Of a stretch of 64,000 nt of DNA, positions 1-10,868 are shown one piece after another (within the stretch, counting starts at the first letter, position 1; each line of letters begins with the position of its first letter). The position numbers were made by a program, and so were the translations under genes. Below the pieces are notes generated by a model. It did no database searches. It was not told where the DNA came from and was given only the letters and a program-made list of their open reading frames with translations. Source of the DNA: Sphingomonas yunnanensis (GTDB taxonomy: Bacteria; Pseudomonadota; Alphaproteobacteria; Sphingomonadales; Sphingomonadaceae). The stretch spans positions 620,001-684,000 of the forward strand of contig NZ_JAIOKB010000002.1 of the NCBI RefSeq assembly GCF_019898765.1. The letters are read 5' to 3'.

Positions 1-105
1 GTCGACGTCGAAGCCCGCCTGCTCCAGCATCGCCTTGGCCCGCACGCCGAAGGGACAGACATGCTCGGGCAGTACCATGCGATAGAGAGTGGCCTGCTGG
101 GTCAT
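1..105 (-). CDS. Glutaredoxin-like protein (partial, C-terminus outside window)
   Basis: The first 35 codons of a minus-strand gene are visible, starting at ATG 105-103 and running off the left edge. The peptide reads MTQQATLYRMV, then EHVCPFGVRAKAMLEQAGF. This fits the N-terminus of a glutaredoxin-fold protein: a beta strand, then a CPF(G) motif with a single active-site cysteine (Cys17), then helix 1. Monothiol or atypical glutaredoxins reduce disulfides or glutathione adducts in the cytoplasm. The missing C-terminal part prevents checking the cis-proline and glutathione-binding residues. About 70 bp separate it from the end of the chemotaxis operon. Confidence 0.7.
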   Translation of the reverse strand, partial: MTQQATLYRMVLPEHVCPFGVRAKAMLEQAGFDVD

Positions 106-176
106 CGTTTTATCCTTATCGTTCCGTAGGGATAACCGACCCAAGCGACGCCGGCGCCGCAGGTTCCCGGCGCCGC

Positions 177-1904
177 TCAGAAGAGGCCGTCGTCGTCGGC
201 CTGCGGAAGCGCATCCTCGCCGCGACGCATCGTCATGCCGGGCAGCAGGAACAGCGCGTGGATCTCGCGCTCGCGTGCCATCGTGTAGAGGCCGGCGACC
301 CACGGCAGCAGCGTGCGCAGACTTGCCGTGTCGGCGTCGCTCAGCGCCTCATGTCCCTCGGTGCAGTCGCGCAGGGAGCCCGACGCCGACTCGAGCGCGC
401 TGATGAACATCTGCTGCTCGTGCAATTCCTCCATGCTGTGCTCGAGCGCCGCGACGACCCGCCGCGCCGCGTCTCCGCTACCCGCGACGGCCGCGTCCGA
501 GCGGTCGGACGCGGCGCGTACCACCGCGAGCGCGTCGCGCAGCGTCGCGCGCGTGTCGCCGCCGGTGGCCGGGCCGTCGCCGCCCAGCGCGACTCCGTCG
601 AGCGCGGCGACCTGCTCGGCCACCGCACCGCGCAACCGCTCGAGCTTGCGCGCGCAGGGGTCGATCTCGGTCGCGATCACCGCCACCGCGCGCCCGGTCT
701 CACCGTGACGACGGCAGAGCAGCCGCGTATTGGTGGCGATGTCCTGCACGTCGAGCGTCACCGCCCGGATCGCCTGCAGATCGCGACCGAGGTCGACGAC
801 CGTCTCCTCGACGAAGGCAGCCAACATGCCGAGCTGTTCATCGGTATCGAACAAACGGGCGGTGATGTCCCCCAGCGCCGCGATGCCCTGCTCCAGCCGC
901 CCCAGCGCGCCGCCGCCACCGCCGGCCAGCGCGGCAGTCTCCCCGACGCTTGCCGCCTGCGCCTCGACCAGCGTGAGCAGGTCGGCGGCGAGCGGGCCGA
1001 GCCGCGCGAGCGAGTCGAGCAGCGCGATGCTCTCGTCGCGGAAATCGTCCGCGATCGCGCGCATCTGCGCCGCGACCAAGCGCGCGACATGGGCCACCGC
1101 GCCGCGTGGAGGCGGCGCCGGCCGCTCGCCGGTGAGCTCCGCCGACGGATCGATCACGCGCAGCACCGCGACACAATGTTCGACGCGCTGGCGCACGCTA
1201 TCCCCGATCTGGATCGCACCGAGCACGCGCGCCACCTCGCCCTGCACCGTGCGCGTGATCCCGCTCACCTCATGCGCGGTCCGCGCGACCGAGGCGAGCT
1301 GCGCCTCGAGCGCGTCGGCGCTGGCGGCGAGCTCGACCGGCGCCTGCACGCCCACCTTGGCGCACTCCCCGGCGAGTCGCGCATCGGTTGCCTGCAGCTC
1401 GGCGACGATCCGCATGAATCGCTCCAGCTCCTGCGCGAAGCGGCGCAGCTGCTGCTCGCTGCCGTCCAGCTTGGCCTGCATCACCGCCACGAACTGGAAG
1501 AAGGCCGGCTCGCCCGCCGAGGCGATCTTGATGCTCATGCCGTAGCAGCCGAGCAGTCGCATCACCTCGCCCATCTCCGCCAGGAGCGCGCGCAGCGTGC
1601 GCGTGCGTTGGGTCAGCTGCGCGACAGCCTCGGCGCGCCGGTGCTGCGTCTCGGGCAGCGCGGTGAGCCGCGCCGCGGCGGCACGCAGCTCGGTCACGGC
1701 GGCGCCCGCGCGTTCGGGCGCGAGCGCGCGCTGCACCTCGTCGAGCGCGCCCGCCATGCGGTCGATCGTGTCGATCGCGTCGGCGAGCGTTTCCCCGACG
1801 CCGCGGAAACGCTCCTCCAGCCCGTGGGCGAGCGCGTTGAGCCCGTCGACGAGCTGCTCGATCGGTGTAAGATCGCGGTCAGGCGTGATCGGGGCCACCA
1901 GCAT
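177..1904 (-). CDS. Coiled-coil protein at the end of the chemotaxis operon, MCP-like, unknown function
   Basis: A 575-residue soluble protein, last gene of the che operon. It begins 15 bp after cheB with a strong ribosome site (GGAGAGGAAGG just before ATG 1904). The sequence is almost entirely Ala/Leu/Glu/Arg-rich helix with heptad character. Pieces such as MSIKIASAGEP and RLLCRRHGETGRAVAVIATE resemble stretches of methyl-accepting protein cytoplasmic bundles. I see no membrane segment, no HAMP domain and no canonical signalling tip like that of the two MCPs upstream. Position suggests a cytoplasmic partner of the CheA/CheW array, possibly a soluble receptor-like scaffold. The function is not established from sequence. 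Confidence 0.75.
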   Translation of the reverse strand: MLVAPITPDRDLTPIEQLVDGLNALAHGLEERFRGVGETLADAIDTIDRMAGALDEVQRALAPERAGAAVTELRAAAARLTALPETQHRRAEAVAQLTQRTRTLRALLAEMGEVMRLLGCYGMSIKIASAGEPAFFQFVAVMQAKLDGSEQQLRRFAQELERFMRIVAELQATDARLAGECAKVGVQAPVELAASADALEAQLASVARTAHEVSGITRTVQGEVARVLGAIQIGDSVRQRVEHCVAVLRVIDPSAELTGERPAPPPRGAVAHVARLVAAQMRAIADDFRDESIALLDSLARLGPLAADLLTLVEAQAASVGETAALAGGGGGALGRLEQGIAALGDITARLFDTDEQLGMLAAFVEETVVDLGRDLQAIRAVTLDVQDIATNTRLLCRRHGETGRAVAVIATEIDPCARKLERLRGAVAEQVAALDGVALGGDGPATGGDTRATLRDALAVVRAASDRSDAAVAGSGDAARRVVAALEHSMEELHEQQMFISALESASGSLRDCTEGHEALSDADTASLRTLLPWVAGLYTMAREREIHALFLLPGMTMRRGEDALPQADDDGLF

Positions 1905-1919
1905 CCTTCCTCTCCTCGC

Positions 1920-2993
1920 TCAGCGCGCCGTGGCCTGAAGCAGCTCGCGCGCGATCCGCCCCAGCGGCACCACGCGATCGGCGGCACCGCGCGCGATCGC
2001 TTCTTTGGGCATGCCGAACACCACCGACGTCGCCTCGTCCTGCGCGATCGTGCGCGCGCCGGCCTGCTTCATCTCGAGCAGCCCGCGCGCGCCGTCGTCG
2101 CCCATGCCGGTCATGATCACGCCCACCGCGTTCGCGCCGGCGTTGCGCGCGGCGGAGCGGAACAGCACGTCGACCGAGGGACGGTGGCGCGCCACCAGTG
2201 GTCCGTCGCGCACCGCGACGACGTAGCGGGCGCCGTGCCGTTCCAGCAGCGTGTGGCGCAGCCCGCCGGGGGCGATCAGGACACGGCCGCGCATCACCGT
2301 GTCGCCGTCCGCCGCCTCGCGCACGTCGACCGCGCACAGGGCGTCGAGCCGCTGCGCGAACGCGCGCGTGAAGCGCTCGGGCATGTGCTGCACCACCACC
2401 ATGCCGGGTGCGTTGGCGGGCAGCACCTCCATCACCGCACGCAGCGCCTCGGTGCCGCCGGTCGAGGCGCCGACGCAGACGACCATCTCGGTGGTGCGGC
2501 TCATCGCGTTGCCGCCGGGCGGGGGCAGCACCGCGTCGGCGGAGAGCTTGCGCGACGGCATCTCGCGCGGCGTCCTTGCGCTCAGCTTCGCGCGCGCCGC
2601 ACCTTTGATCGTCTCGCGGATCTGCACGTGCGCGTCGGCGAGATGCTCGACGACCCCGATGCGCGGCTTGAGGATGACGTCGACCGCGCCCGCTTCCAGC
2701 GCCTGCAGCAGTGTCTCCGACCCCTCCTCCACCAGCGACGAGCACATCACCACGGGGATCGGCCGCTGCGCCATCAGCTTGCGCAGGAAGGTCAGGCCAT
2801 CCATGCGGGGCATCTCGACGTCGAGCGTGATCACGTCGGGCAGCGACTCCTGGATGCGCCGCGCCGCCACGAACGGGTCGCTCGCGGTCGTCACCTCCAG
2901 CTCGGGATCGGCGGTGAGGATCGCGGTCATCGCCTGGCGCACGCTCGCGCTGTCGTCGATCACCAGCACGCGGGTCCTGCGCATCGCGCTCAC
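1920..2993 (-). CDS. cheB: Chemotaxis response regulator, protein-glutamate methylesterase/glutamine deamidase CheB
   Basis: A 357-residue CheB. The receiver domain (about 8-125) has acidic residues in VLVIDDS and the phospho-acceptor Asp58 in [11 protein letters not shown], followed by VILKP. The methylesterase domain (about 168-357) shows Ser177 in VCVGASTGG, His203 in VVQHMPERF and the Asp pair in MTGMGDDGA near 300. It removes methyl groups from MCP glutamates and opposes CheR. The start chosen is GTG 2993, whose GTGA overlaps the cheR stop, the same arrangement as cheY-cheA; an in-frame ATG lies three codons further in. Both catalytic domains look intact. Confidence 0.95.
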   Translation of the reverse strand: MSAMRRTRVLVIDDSASVRQAMTAILTADPELEVTTASDPFVAARRIQESLPDVITLDVEMPRMDGLTFLRKLMAQRPIPVVMCSSLVEEGSETLLQALEAGAVDVILKPRIGVVEHLADAHVQIRETIKGAARAKLSARTPREMPSRKLSADAVLPPPGGNAMSRTTEMVVCVGASTGGTEALRAVMEVLPANAPGMVVVQHMPERFTRAFAQRLDALCAVDVREAADGDTVMRGRVLIAPGGLRHTLLERHGARYVVAVRDGPLVARHRPSVDVLFRSAARNAGANAVGVIMTGMGDDGARGLLEMKQAGARTIAQDEATSVVFGMPKEAIARGAADRVVPLGRIARELLQATAR

Positions 2994-3865
2994 GCCCGGG
3001 CGAACACGGTGCCCGCGACGGACACCAGGGGGAGATCGAGCCCGGCGATCGACTCGCTGTGCCCGAGGAACAGCAGGCCGCCGGGCGCGAGGCACTCGGC
3101 GAGCCGCCGCACCACCGCGCCTTGCATGTCGCGCTCGAAATAGATCAGCACGTTGCGGCAGAAGATCAGGTGCATCGGCGCGCCCACCGGATAATGTTGG
3201 TCGATCAGGTTCAGCGGCGCGAAGCCGATCGCGGCGCGCAGCTCGGGCACCACGCGCAGCTCGTCGCGTCGCCCGTCGAGCGCGCGGCGGAGATAGCGCT
3301 GGCGGAGCAGCGGCGGCACGGGATCGAGCTGCACGCTGGGGAAGACGCCGCGTCGTGCCACTGCCAGCGCCTCGGTATCGAGGTCCGTCGCGAGGATGCC
3401 ATAGTCGGGCCCGCCGTGATCGAGCGCGAAGGAGTCGAGCAGCATCGCCAGCGTGTAGGGTTCAGCGCCGGTCGAGCAACCCGCGCTCCAGGCGCGGAGA
3501 CGCGGCACGCCGGCGTCGCGCAGCCGCGGCAGTACCTCCGCCAGCAGATAATCGAAGTGGCGCGGCCCGCGGAAGAAGTCGGTCTTGTTGGTGGTCACCG
3601 CGTTGAGCAGGTGCTCGCGCTCGCCGGCGAGCCCGCCGCGCTCGAACAAGGTGGCGCAATAATCGGCCAGGCTCGCGTGACCGGTCGCGCGGACGCGCCG
3701 GCGTAGTCTGCCCTCCAGCATCGTCGCCTTCACATCAGGCAGGCGGATACCCGATTGCTCGAGGATATAGCCGCTCAGCCGGACGAAGTCGCGCCGCGAC
3801 AGGCGATCCTCCGGCTCGGGCAGGCCGGCATAGTGCACCGGAAGATCGGGCGACCAGGGGATCAT
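2990..3865 (-). CDS. cheR: Chemotaxis protein methyltransferase CheR
   Basis: A 291-residue SAM-dependent methyltransferase that methylates glutamates on chemoreceptors. The N-terminal helical CheR domain (about 20-75, [17 protein letters not shown]) precedes the catalytic fold. That fold shows TTNKTDFFR, the SAM-binding segment [27 protein letters not shown] and the hallmark [10 protein letters not shown]. It ends in the GTGA overlap with cheB. About 37 bp separate it from the MCP upstream. It lacks a TPR extension, and the MCPs in this cluster have no NWETF-type docking tail, so it is the pentapeptide-independent form by inspection. Confidence 0.96.
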   Translation of the reverse strand: MIPWSPDLPVHYAGLPEPEDRLSRRDFVRLSGYILEQSGIRLPDVKATMLEGRLRRRVRATGHASLADYCATLFERGGLAGEREHLLNAVTTNKTDFFRGPRHFDYLLAEVLPRLRDAGVPRLRAWSAGCSTGAEPYTLAMLLDSFALDHGGPDYGILATDLDTEALAVARRGVFPSVQLDPVPPLLRQRYLRRALDGRRDELRVVPELRAAIGFAPLNLIDQHYPVGAPMHLIFCRNVLIYFERDMQGAVVRRLAECLAPGGLLFLGHSESIAGLDLPLVSVAGTVFARA

Positions 3866-3902
3866 CGCTGGCGCGCGCCGTGGGGACGGTCAGGTCCGTC
3901 GC

Positions 3903-5948
3903 TCACGCCTCGGGCTCCCTGGCCAGCTTGTCGCGCCGCGGTGATGCCTCGACAACGAGGTCGATCGCCGCGCCGCGCTGCTGCCGAAGGCGGTCGCGCA
4001 CGGTGGTCGCACTGATCGACCGCTTGAGCCGTGTCGAACGCAGCCGCGTCGGCGCGGCGCCGGGGTGAGTCGGGGCGACCGCCGATGCCGCCACCCCGGA
4101 CAGGTCGAGCCGGAAAAAGCCGATCCGCTGCCGCAGCTCTTCCGCTTCGTCCGCGAGCGAGTCGGCGGTCGCCGCGATCTGCCCGCCCGCCTCGGCGCTC
4201 TGGTGCGCCACCTGATCGAGCTGCTGGATCGCGACGTTGACGTGCCCGGCGCCGAGGTCCTGCTCGCGGCACGCCGCGCTGATCTCGGCGACGAGCTCGG
4301 CGGTGCGGCGAATGTCCGGCACCAGTCGCGCGAGCATCTCGCCCGCGGTCGCGGCCGCCTCGCTGGTCTCCGCCGACAAGGCGCCGATCTCCGCCGCGGC
4401 GTCCTGGCTGCGCTCCGCCAGCTTGCGCACCTCGGCCGCCACCACCGCGAAGCCGCGGCCGTGCTCGCCCGCGCGCGCCGCTTCCACCGCGGCGTTGAGC
4501 GCGAGCAGATCGGTCTGGCGCGCGATCTCCTGCACGATCCCGATCTTCTCCGCGATGGCGCGCATCGCCCGGACCGCGGCCTGCACCGCGGCGCCGCTCG
4601 CCTCGGCGTCGCGCGACGACTGGCGCGCGATCGACTCGGTCTGCGCCGCATTATGTGCGTTCTGGCGCGTGTTGCTCGCCATCTGCTCCATCGCGGCGGA
4701 CGCCTGCTCCGCCGCGGCGGCCTGTTCGGTCGCACCCTGCGATACTTGATCGGCCGCGGCGGACAGCTGCTGGCTACCCTGTGCGACGCGCTCCGTCGCC
4801 GCGGCGGCGTGGCCGATCGTGGCGCGCAATCGCTCGATCATGGTCGCGAGCGCGCGCCCGAGCTGGTCCCGGTCCGAGCGGGCGCGATGTTCGACGGTGA
4901 GATCGCCCGCGGCGACCGCCTCCGCCAACGCCGCGGTGGCGCGCAGGCTGAGCAGCATGGTGACCAGCGCGCGGCTGAGCAGATCCGCGTCCGACTGCGG
5001 GACCGGCTGCGCCGATAGATCTCCGGCCGCGACCTGTTCGGCGATACGGCCGATCGCCTGCATATTGCGGCGCATCAGGTCGATGTCATCGGCGAGCCGG
5101 TCGCTGAGCCCACCGTAACGCCGCGCCACGGCGGCGGTGGCGTCCCCGATCGACACCGCGCGCAGGGCCGCCGAAACGGCGCCGATCGCGTCGCGCACGG
5201 CGCGCACGCTGCCCTGCATCTGGCCGACCTCGTCGCGCCGTTCGGCGTCGACCGGGTCCGCGATCGTCGTCAGCTCCACCGCCACGGCGGCCACCGGCCG
5301 CGCCAGCGTGCGCGACAGCAGCGCGACGATCAGCAGCGCCGCCGCTGCGCTGGCGAGGGCGCCGGCGACGAGCTCGACCGGGACGAGACCGAAGATGGCA
5401 TCCTGGCGGCGCCGCCGCTCCGCGCGGACGGCCGAGATCGCGGCCAATGCCGCGGCATGGCGCGCGCGCAGCTCGTCGAACAGATGTTTGCCCGCCCCCG
5501 TCCGCTCGATCTCGCGTGCGCGCTCGCGTGTGCGCTGGTCCGCCATCAGCCTGATCGCCGGCTCCGCCACCGCGCCGCGCCAGCGCAGCGCGGCGAGGTG
5601 CACCGCCTCGGCCTGCGCGCGGAGCGTCGCGTCGGCGCCCGCGTCAGTCGCCGCCGCGAGCGCGGCGCGCTCCAGCGCCGCGCCGCCGCGCTGATAGGCG
5701 TCGAGGAACACCGGCTCGGCCGCGAGCAGGTAGCCGCGATAGCCGGTCTCCTGGTCGGTGGCCGCCTGCATCATCGCGGCGACGTCGATGATCAGCTTGG
5801 AGTAGAGCCGGTTCTCGTCGCCGATGTGGCGCGCGCGGTCCGTCTGGACGAGCACGGCGCCGTCGCTGACGAGCGCCAGCAGCAGGATCGCCGCGACGCC
5901 GAACAGCAGTTTTCGCGCGATAGGAAGATCATCGATCAGTCGCATCAT
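3903..5948 (-). CDS. Methyl-accepting chemotaxis protein with CHASE3-like periplasmic domain
   Basis: A 681-residue transducer. Membrane segment 1 lies near residues 12-30 and segment 2 around 190-212, enclosing a helical periplasmic region that looks like CHASE3 ([12 protein letters not shown]). HAMP-like segments follow, then a long cytoplasmic bundle with the signalling tip ([18 protein letters not shown], then [20 protein letters not shown]). The start MM at 5948 has GGAG 8 bp upstream; codon-like text further upstream is out of character. No C-terminal CheR-docking pentapeptide is present. The signalling half is nearly the same as in the other MCP of the operon. The ligand is unknown. 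Confidence 0.93.
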   Translation of the reverse strand: MMRLIDDLPIARKLLFGVAAILLLALVSDGAVLVQTDRARHIGDENRLYSKLIIDVAAMMQAATDQETGYRGYLLAAEPVFLDAYQRGGAALERAALAAATDAGADATLRAQAEAVHLAALRWRGAVAEPAIRLMADQRTRERAREIERTGAGKHLFDELRARHAAALAAISAVRAERRRRQDAIFGLVPVELVAGALASAAAALLIVALLSRTLARPVAAVAVELTTIADPVDAERRDEVGQMQGSVRAVRDAIGAVSAALRAVSIGDATAAVARRYGGLSDRLADDIDLMRRNMQAIGRIAEQVAAGDLSAQPVPQSDADLLSRALVTMLLSLRATAALAEAVAAGDLTVEHRARSDRDQLGRALATMIERLRATIGHAAAATERVAQGSQQLSAAADQVSQGATEQAAAAEQASAAMEQMASNTRQNAHNAAQTESIARQSSRDAEASGAAVQAAVRAMRAIAEKIGIVQEIARQTDLLALNAAVEAARAGEHGRGFAVVAAEVRKLAERSQDAAAEIGALSAETSEAAATAGEMLARLVPDIRRTAELVAEISAACREQDLGAGHVNVAIQQLDQVAHQSAEAGGQIAATADSLADEAEELRQRIGFFRLDLSGVAASAVAPTHPGAAPTRLRSTRLKRSISATTVRDRLRQQRGAAIDLVVEASPRRDKLAREPEA

Positions 5949-6054
5949 TCGATCGGCTCCGCGGGAGAGGCGGCCGGCGGTTCGCCGGCATGCTCCCATG
6001 ATAGAGGACCGCCCCGCCCCGCCCGGCGCCCCGCGCGCGAAGTCGCGCTCTGTC

Positions 6055-6546
6055 TCAGCCGGGCGCGTCCGCTGAGGTGACCAGCAGCACCGCCTCCGCC
6101 TCGCCCGAGAAGATGCTGGCGAGGTCGAGCAGGATGGCGAAGCCTTGCTCCCCCCGCAGTACGCCCCGGATATGCTCGGCATGCCACCGCACCCCCAGCT
6201 CGGGCGGAGGCTCGATCGCCGCGGCGGCGTAGACGCGCACGTCGAGCACGCGGTCCACCATCAACCCCAGCGTCACCGACGCGGAGCGGTTCGGGATCCC
6301 TACCTCCACCATCAGCATCCGCGTCATCGGCGTCACCGCGATCGCGCTGAGCCCGAGTCTCAGCCGCAGGTCGATCACCGGGACCGAGGTGCCGCGCACG
6401 TCGATCAGGCCGCTCAGCCAGGTCGGTGCGTTGGGCACACGAAAGGGTGCGCGATGATCGAGGATCTCGCGCACCTCTTCCACCGGCAGCGCGAACTGCT
6501 CGTCTCCCAGCGCGAAGACGACCGCCTGGAGCGCCGCGCCGCTCAT
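6055..6546 (-). CDS. cheW: CheW-type coupling protein (second copy)
   Basis: A 163-residue single-domain CheW, the adaptor linking receptors to CheA. It shows the expected beta-barrel elements: [21 protein letters not shown], then [18 protein letters not shown], and a final strand block near [12 protein letters not shown]. The ATG at 6546 overlaps the stop of the preceding MCP (ATGA), so translation is probably coupled. A gap of about 106 bp then precedes the next MCP. It differs clearly from the other CheW at 8407-8928, so it is a diverged paralogue, perhaps dedicated to one receptor. Confidence 0.93.
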   Translation of the reverse strand: MSGAALQAVVFALGDEQFALPVEEVREILDHRAPFRVPNAPTWLSGLIDVRGTSVPVIDLRLRLGLSAIAVTPMTRMLMVEVGIPNRSASVTLGLMVDRVLDVRVYAAAAIEPPPELGVRWHAEHIRGVLRGEQGFAILLDLASIFSGEAEAVLLVTSADAPG

Positions 6547-8324
6547 GCCGCGCGGCCGAAGTCAGCGTCCTCGCGATCCGGGCCGCCGCTGGTGAGATCA
6601 AGCGCGAAGCCCCGCACGCGCGCCGACTCGGGCGCGCGACGCACGGGCGCGGGCGCGCGGGGTGACGCCGATACCGACCGCGCGCCGCGGCGTGGCGCCG
6701 CGGTCGGCGCCGCCGCGCCGTCGACCTGGAAGAAGCTCATGCTCTGTTGCAGCTCCTCGGCCTGAGCGGCGAGCTCGTCGGAGGTGGTGGAGATCTGCGC
6801 GGCCGCGCCGGCGTTCTGCTGCGTCACCTGGTCGAGCTGCTGGATCGCCAGGTTGATCTGCCCGGCGCCGAGGTCCTGCTCGCGGCATGCTGCGCTGATC
6901 TCGGCGACCAGCTCGGCGGTGCGGCGGATGTCGGGCACCAGCCTGACCAGCATCTCGCCGGCCTCGCCCGCCGCCGCCACGGTGTCGCTCGACATGGTGC
7001 CGATCTCCGCGGCGGCGGCCTGGCTGCGCTCGGCGAGCTTGCGCACCTCGGCCGCCACCACCGCGAAACCGCGGCCGTGCTCGCCAGCGCGCGCCGCCTC
7101 CACCGCGGCGTTGAGCGCGAGCAGGTCGGTCTGGCGCGCGATCTCCTGGACGATGCCGATCTTCTCCGCGATCGTCCGCATCGCCCCCACGGCCCTCTGC
7201 ACCGCCGCGCCGCTGCGCTCGGCGTCCTGCGACGATCGGTGCGCGATCTTCTCGGTCTGCGCGGCATTGTCGGCGTTCTGTTTGATGTTGGCGGCCATCT
7301 GCTCCATCGAGGCGGAGGCTTCCTCGGCCCCGGCGGCCTGCTCGGTGGCACCCTGCGACACCTGCTCCGACGCGGAGGACAGCTGCTGGCTGCCACCCGC
7401 GACCTGCCCCGCCGCCTGGCTCACCTCGCCGACCACGCCGCGCAGCCGCGCCACCATCGCCACCATCGCGTGTCCGAGCCGGTCGCGCTCGGACAGCGGC
7501 GTGTGCGCCACCGTGAGGTCCCCCCGCGCGATCGCGTCCGCCATCGCCGCGGTGCCGCGCAAGTTCGCGGTCATGCGATTGACCGCGTCGAGGAGGTCAC
7601 GGATCTCGTCGTTGCCGCTGACCCGCACCTCCTGGTCGAGGTCGCCCAGCGCCACCGCCCCGATCGCGGCCGAGGCGGCGCGCAGCCCACGCGACACCAG
7701 CAGCGCGATCCACACCGCACCCGCGACGGCCACCAACAGCGCCACCCCCGCCGTGACCAGCAGCACCCAGCGCGACTGCGCGTAGAGATCGTTTGTTTCC
7801 CGGTCGGCCCGCTGCATCGCGGCTTTGTCGGTGTCGACGATCTGGTCGATCGTCGCGCTGATCTGGTCGCCCAGCTTGAGCCCCGGCCCGAGCGACAGCC
7901 GCGCCGCCTCCTCGTTCTGGTTGGCTACCCCGAGCGTGCGGATGCGGTCGTTGATCGACTTATACGCGACCCACTCGTCCTGCAGCTGCGCCCAGCGAGC
8001 CTTGTTCTCCGCGGAGGTGTCGACGATCCCCTCCTCCAGCAGGCGCTCGACGCGCGCTCGATCCTGACCGAGCCGGTCGTCGAACAACCGTGTCAAGGCG
8101 TCGTCGCTCGTCATCGCCATGTTCTTCTCCATGCGCATGACGTCGCCGAGCGCGTCGCTGAGCGTGAGCGAGCGCAGCGCGCGCTGCGTCGGGCCCGCGA
8201 TCACCTGGGAGATGGCGGTGTTGAGCGTCCCCATCCGCGAGATCGCCACGCCGACGACGGCGAGCAGCAGCAGCGTGAGAGCGGCGAACGTGGTGACGAG
8301 CTTGAGCTTGATCGTGGCACGCAT
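6543..8324 (-). CDS. Methyl-accepting chemotaxis protein with four-helix-bundle sensor
   Basis: A 593-residue transducer. Membrane segment 1 is near residues 8-28 ([20 protein letters not shown]) and segment 2 near 187-212. The periplasmic part between them is all-helical, as in 4HB_MCP sensors ([18 protein letters not shown]). HAMP follows ([20 protein letters not shown]), then the cytoplasmic bundle with [20 protein letters not shown] at the tip. ATG 8324 was chosen because the first membrane helix starts directly after it; a longer frame upstream reads as untranslated sequence. The tail ([11 protein letters not shown] to [11 protein letters not shown]) is low-complexity and lacks a docking pentapeptide. 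Confidence 0.94.
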   Translation of the reverse strand: MRATIKLKLVTTFAALTLLLLAVVGVAISRMGTLNTAISQVIAGPTQRALRSLTLSDALGDVMRMEKNMAMTSDDALTRLFDDRLGQDRARVERLLEEGIVDTSAENKARWAQLQDEWVAYKSINDRIRTLGVANQNEEAARLSLGPGLKLGDQISATIDQIVDTDKAAMQRADRETNDLYAQSRWVLLVTAGVALLVAVAGAVWIALLVSRGLRAASAAIGAVALGDLDQEVRVSGNDEIRDLLDAVNRMTANLRGTAAMADAIARGDLTVAHTPLSERDRLGHAMVAMVARLRGVVGEVSQAAGQVAGGSQQLSSASEQVSQGATEQAAGAEEASASMEQMAANIKQNADNAAQTEKIAHRSSQDAERSGAAVQRAVGAMRTIAEKIGIVQEIARQTDLLALNAAVEAARAGEHGRGFAVVAAEVRKLAERSQAAAAEIGTMSSDTVAAAGEAGEMLVRLVPDIRRTAELVAEISAACREQDLGAGQINLAIQQLDQVTQQNAGAAAQISTTSDELAAQAEELQQSMSFFQVDGAAAPTAAPRRGARSVSASPRAPAPVRRAPESARVRGFALDLTSGGPDREDADFGRAA

Positions 8325-8406
8325 CTTCAGGATCCTCGGCGGGAGGGCGTCGCGGTGGTAGGTCAGCTGATCACGCCGCCTCGCGGGGTGGCATCGCACG
8401 TCGCGC

Positions 8407-8928
8407 TCAATCGGTCGCGACAGCGACGCCGAGTGCCGGGGCGAGGATCGCGGCGAGGTCGGGCAGCACGATCACGTCGTCGCGCCAGCGCACCAGGCGA
8501 CGGACGTGGGCCTGCGGCCAGCGCATCCCCAGAGCAGGTGGGTCCTCGCTGCTCGCCTCGGCGAGTGTGACCACCTCGTGCGCGCGGTCGGCGCGCAACC
8601 CGAGCAGCGACGCCGCGACGCCGAGCGTGAGTTCGACCACGACGATGCGGCGGTCCGCCGTCACCGCGGAGGGCGGCATCGCGAAGGCGGCGCGCAGATC
8701 GACCAGCGGGACGATCCGTCCCCGGACGTTCACCAGCGCGTCGACCAGCGGGAGCGCGCCGGGCACCCGCGTCTCGGGCAGCGGGTCGACGATCTCGCGC
8801 ACCAGCATCGCCTCGACAGCGAACGTCTCGCCGCCGACCGCGAAGGTGAGCACCTCGGGATTGCCGCGCGAGTCCCAGGCGAGATCGGCGGCGTCGTTCT
8901 CCGCCGCGACGGGGGCGATCGCGCTCAT
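8407..8928 (-). CDS. cheW: CheW-type coupling protein (first copy)
   Basis: A 173-residue CheW adaptor. Key blocks are [39 protein letters not shown], the VVELTLG strand and a final [15 protein letters not shown]. Its ATG at 8928 overlaps the cheA stop (ATGA), tying its production to the kinase. An 82-bp gap with an SD-like GAGGA leads into the MCP. It presumably assembles the CheA-receptor array in the inner membrane. It has a short acidic N-terminal extension of about 25 residues not needed for the fold. Confidence 0.94.
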   Translation of the reverse strand: MSAIAPVAAENDAADLAWDSRGNPEVLTFAVGGETFAVEAMLVREIVDPLPETRVPGALPLVDALVNVRGRIVPLVDLRAAFAMPPSAVTADRRIVVVELTLGVAASLLGLRADRAHEVVTLAEASSEDPPALGMRWPQAHVRRLVRWRDDVIVLPDLAAILAPALGVAVATD

Positions 8929-10868
8929 GCCGCCTCTCCCATCGCGCCCCGGCCGTGCTGCCCCCGTGCGATCAATCGTGGAACATCCAGGATAAGCGCG
9001 ACGCCACCGTCACCCAGGATCGTCGCGCCCGAGAAGGTACCGAGGCTCAGGTGGAAGGGTGGGAGCGCCTTCACTACGGTCTGGTGGCTGCCGATGATCT
9101 GATCGACCACCAGGCCGATGCGCTCGCGCCGGTTCGCTACCACGACGATTTTCTGATGCGGGTCGGGCGCCGTATCGGTGGCGAACAGCTCGCGCAGCCG
9201 CAGGAAGGGGACGAGCCGATCGCGCAGCGTGATCAGGCAGCGCCCGACCGAGCGTCGGTCCGCCTCCGTGCTCAACTCGAGGCACTCCTCGACCGCCGCC
9301 AGCGGGATCACGTATCGTCCGGTTCCGACACGGACGAGCAGCCCGTCGATGATCGCGAGCGTCAGCGGCAGGCGCAGGGTGACCGTGGTGCCCTCGCCCT
9401 CGACGCTCGCGAGTTCGATCGTGCCGCGCAGCCGCTCGATCTCGCGCTTGACGACGTCCATACCGACGCCGCGACCGGAGAGCGTCGTCACCGCGCCGGC
9501 GGTAGAGAAGCCGGGATGGAAGATCAGGGCGAGCAGCTCGGCGTCGGCGAGCGTCTCGCCCGGCGCGACCAGCCCGCTCGTCTCGGCTTTGGCGCGCACG
9601 CGCTCGCGACTGATCCCGCGTCCGTCGTCGCTGATGGTGATGATCGCGGCGCCACCTGCCTGCGATGCGGTGAGCCGCACCGTGCCCGTGGCCGGCTTGC
9701 CGGCGGCAAGGCGCTCGTGCGCCGGCTCCAGCCCATGGTCGCAGGCGTTGCGCAGCGTATGGACGAGCGGGTCGAACAGTCGCTCGCCGACCGTCTTGTC
9801 GATCTCGGTCGCTTCCCCCTCGGTCTCGAGCGCGATCACCTTGCCGGTCTCGCGCGCGAGATCGTGGATCAGTCGCCGAAACCGTCCGAACAGGCTCGCC
9901 ACCGGTACCATCCGCAGCACCATCATCGTGTCGCGCAGCTCGGCGGCGAGCCGCTCGATCTCCTCCGCGACCGAGCGCAGCAGCAGGTCGTGGCGGTCGC
10001 CCGCGATCTCGGTGAGCCGGCTCTGCGCGATAACCAGCTCGCCGACCCGGTCCATCAGCGTGTCGAGCCGCGCGGCGGGGACGCGGACCAGCTCTGCCTG
10101 CGCCCCGCGCGCGGCCCGAGCCGCCGCCCCGTTCGCGCCCGGGGCGACGGGCACCGCGGCGGGACGAGCCCCCGCCTCCGAGGGGACAAGCGGCGCGACG
10201 CTCAGCTCCATGTCGTCGAGCAGGAACAGGAAGACCTCGTCGATCGCCGCGCGGGGCACGTTCCCGCGCAGGAGCGCTTCCCATCCGACATAACAGTCGC
10301 GCTCGGCGAGCCGGTCGAGCGGAGGGATCGTCTCGCGTCGCGCCACCAGCGTGCAGTCGCCCAGCGACCGCAGCTCGTCGAGCAGCGCGAGCGCGTTGGT
10401 CCCGTGTGCCAGCGCCTGGCGCGGCAGCCGGAACGACAGTCGCCACGCACCGGTCGCGACGCTTGCCGCGGCGTGCCGCGACGCGACCAGCGCGGGATCG
10501 GGCACGTCGGCCGGCGTCGCGAGCCGCGCCAGGATCGCCTCGCCCGCGGCGGGTGCGGCATCGCCCTCGACCAGGGCGCGCATATGATCGCGCGCGGAGA
10601 GCACGGTGGCAACCAGCTCGGGCGTCGCGCGCGCGTGGCCCTTGCGGACACGGTCGAACACGCTCTCGATCTGGTGGGTGAAGGCGGCGAGCGCGTCGAA
10701 GCCGAACATCGCGCCCGAGCCCTTGAGCGTGTGCAGCCCGCGGAACACCGAGTCGATCAGCGCGGCGTCATCGGGCCGTTGGGTGAGGTCGAGCAGCGCC
10801 TGCTCGACCTGGTCGAGCAACTCGCTCGCCTCGGCGCGGAAGACGCCGGTGGGGTCCTCCGTGCTCAC
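8925..10868 (-). CDS. cheA: Chemotaxis histidine kinase CheA
   Basis: A 647-residue CheA. Domains in order: HPt with the phosphorylated histidine in GLHTLKGSGAM (His46); a variable P2-like region (about 130-255); the dimerisation helices (VGELVIAQSRLTEIAGDR); the ATPase with N-box LVHTLRNACDHGLE, ISDDGRGISRERV and GRGVGMDVVK; and a C-terminal CheW-like regulatory domain ending near QHGRGAM. GTG 10868 overlaps the cheY stop as GTGA, so I prefer it to the longer frame that would start inside cheY. It phosphorylates CheY and CheB. The operon contains no cheZ or cheX phosphatase. Confidence 0.96.
   Translation of the reverse strand: MSTEDPTGVFRAEASELLDQVEQALLDLTQRPDDAALIDSVFRGLHTLKGSGAMFGFDALAAFTHQIESVFDRVRKGHARATPELVATVLSARDHMRALVEGDAAPAAGEAILARLATPADVPDPALVASRHAAASVATGAWRLSFRLPRQALAHGTNALALLDELRSLGDCTLVARRETIPPLDRLAERDCYVGWEALLRGNVPRAAIDEVFLFLLDDMELSVAPLVPSEAGARPAAVPVAPGANGAAARAARGAQAELVRVPAARLDTLMDRVGELVIAQSRLTEIAGDRHDLLLRSVAEEIERLAAELRDTMMVLRMVPVASLFGRFRRLIHDLARETGKVIALETEGEATEIDKTVGERLFDPLVHTLRNACDHGLEPAHERLAAGKPATGTVRLTASQAGGAAIITISDDGRGISRERVRAKAETSGLVAPGETLADAELLALIFHPGFSTAGAVTTLSGRGVGMDVVKREIERLRGTIELASVEGEGTTVTLRLPLTLAIIDGLLVRVGTGRYVIPLAAVEECLELSTEADRRSVGRCLITLRDRLVPFLRLRELFATDTAPDPHQKIVVVANRRERIGLVVDQIIGSHQTVVKALPPFHLSLGTFSGATILGDGGVALILDVPRLIARGQHGRGAMGEAA

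Noticed and set aside
258..3143. Very long plus-strand open frame (961 codons) opposite the chemotaxis genes
   Set aside because: It is rich in Arg/His/Ala without conserved blocks and is antisense to intact cheB, cheR and the coiled-coil gene. It is a by-product of high GC and codon bias.
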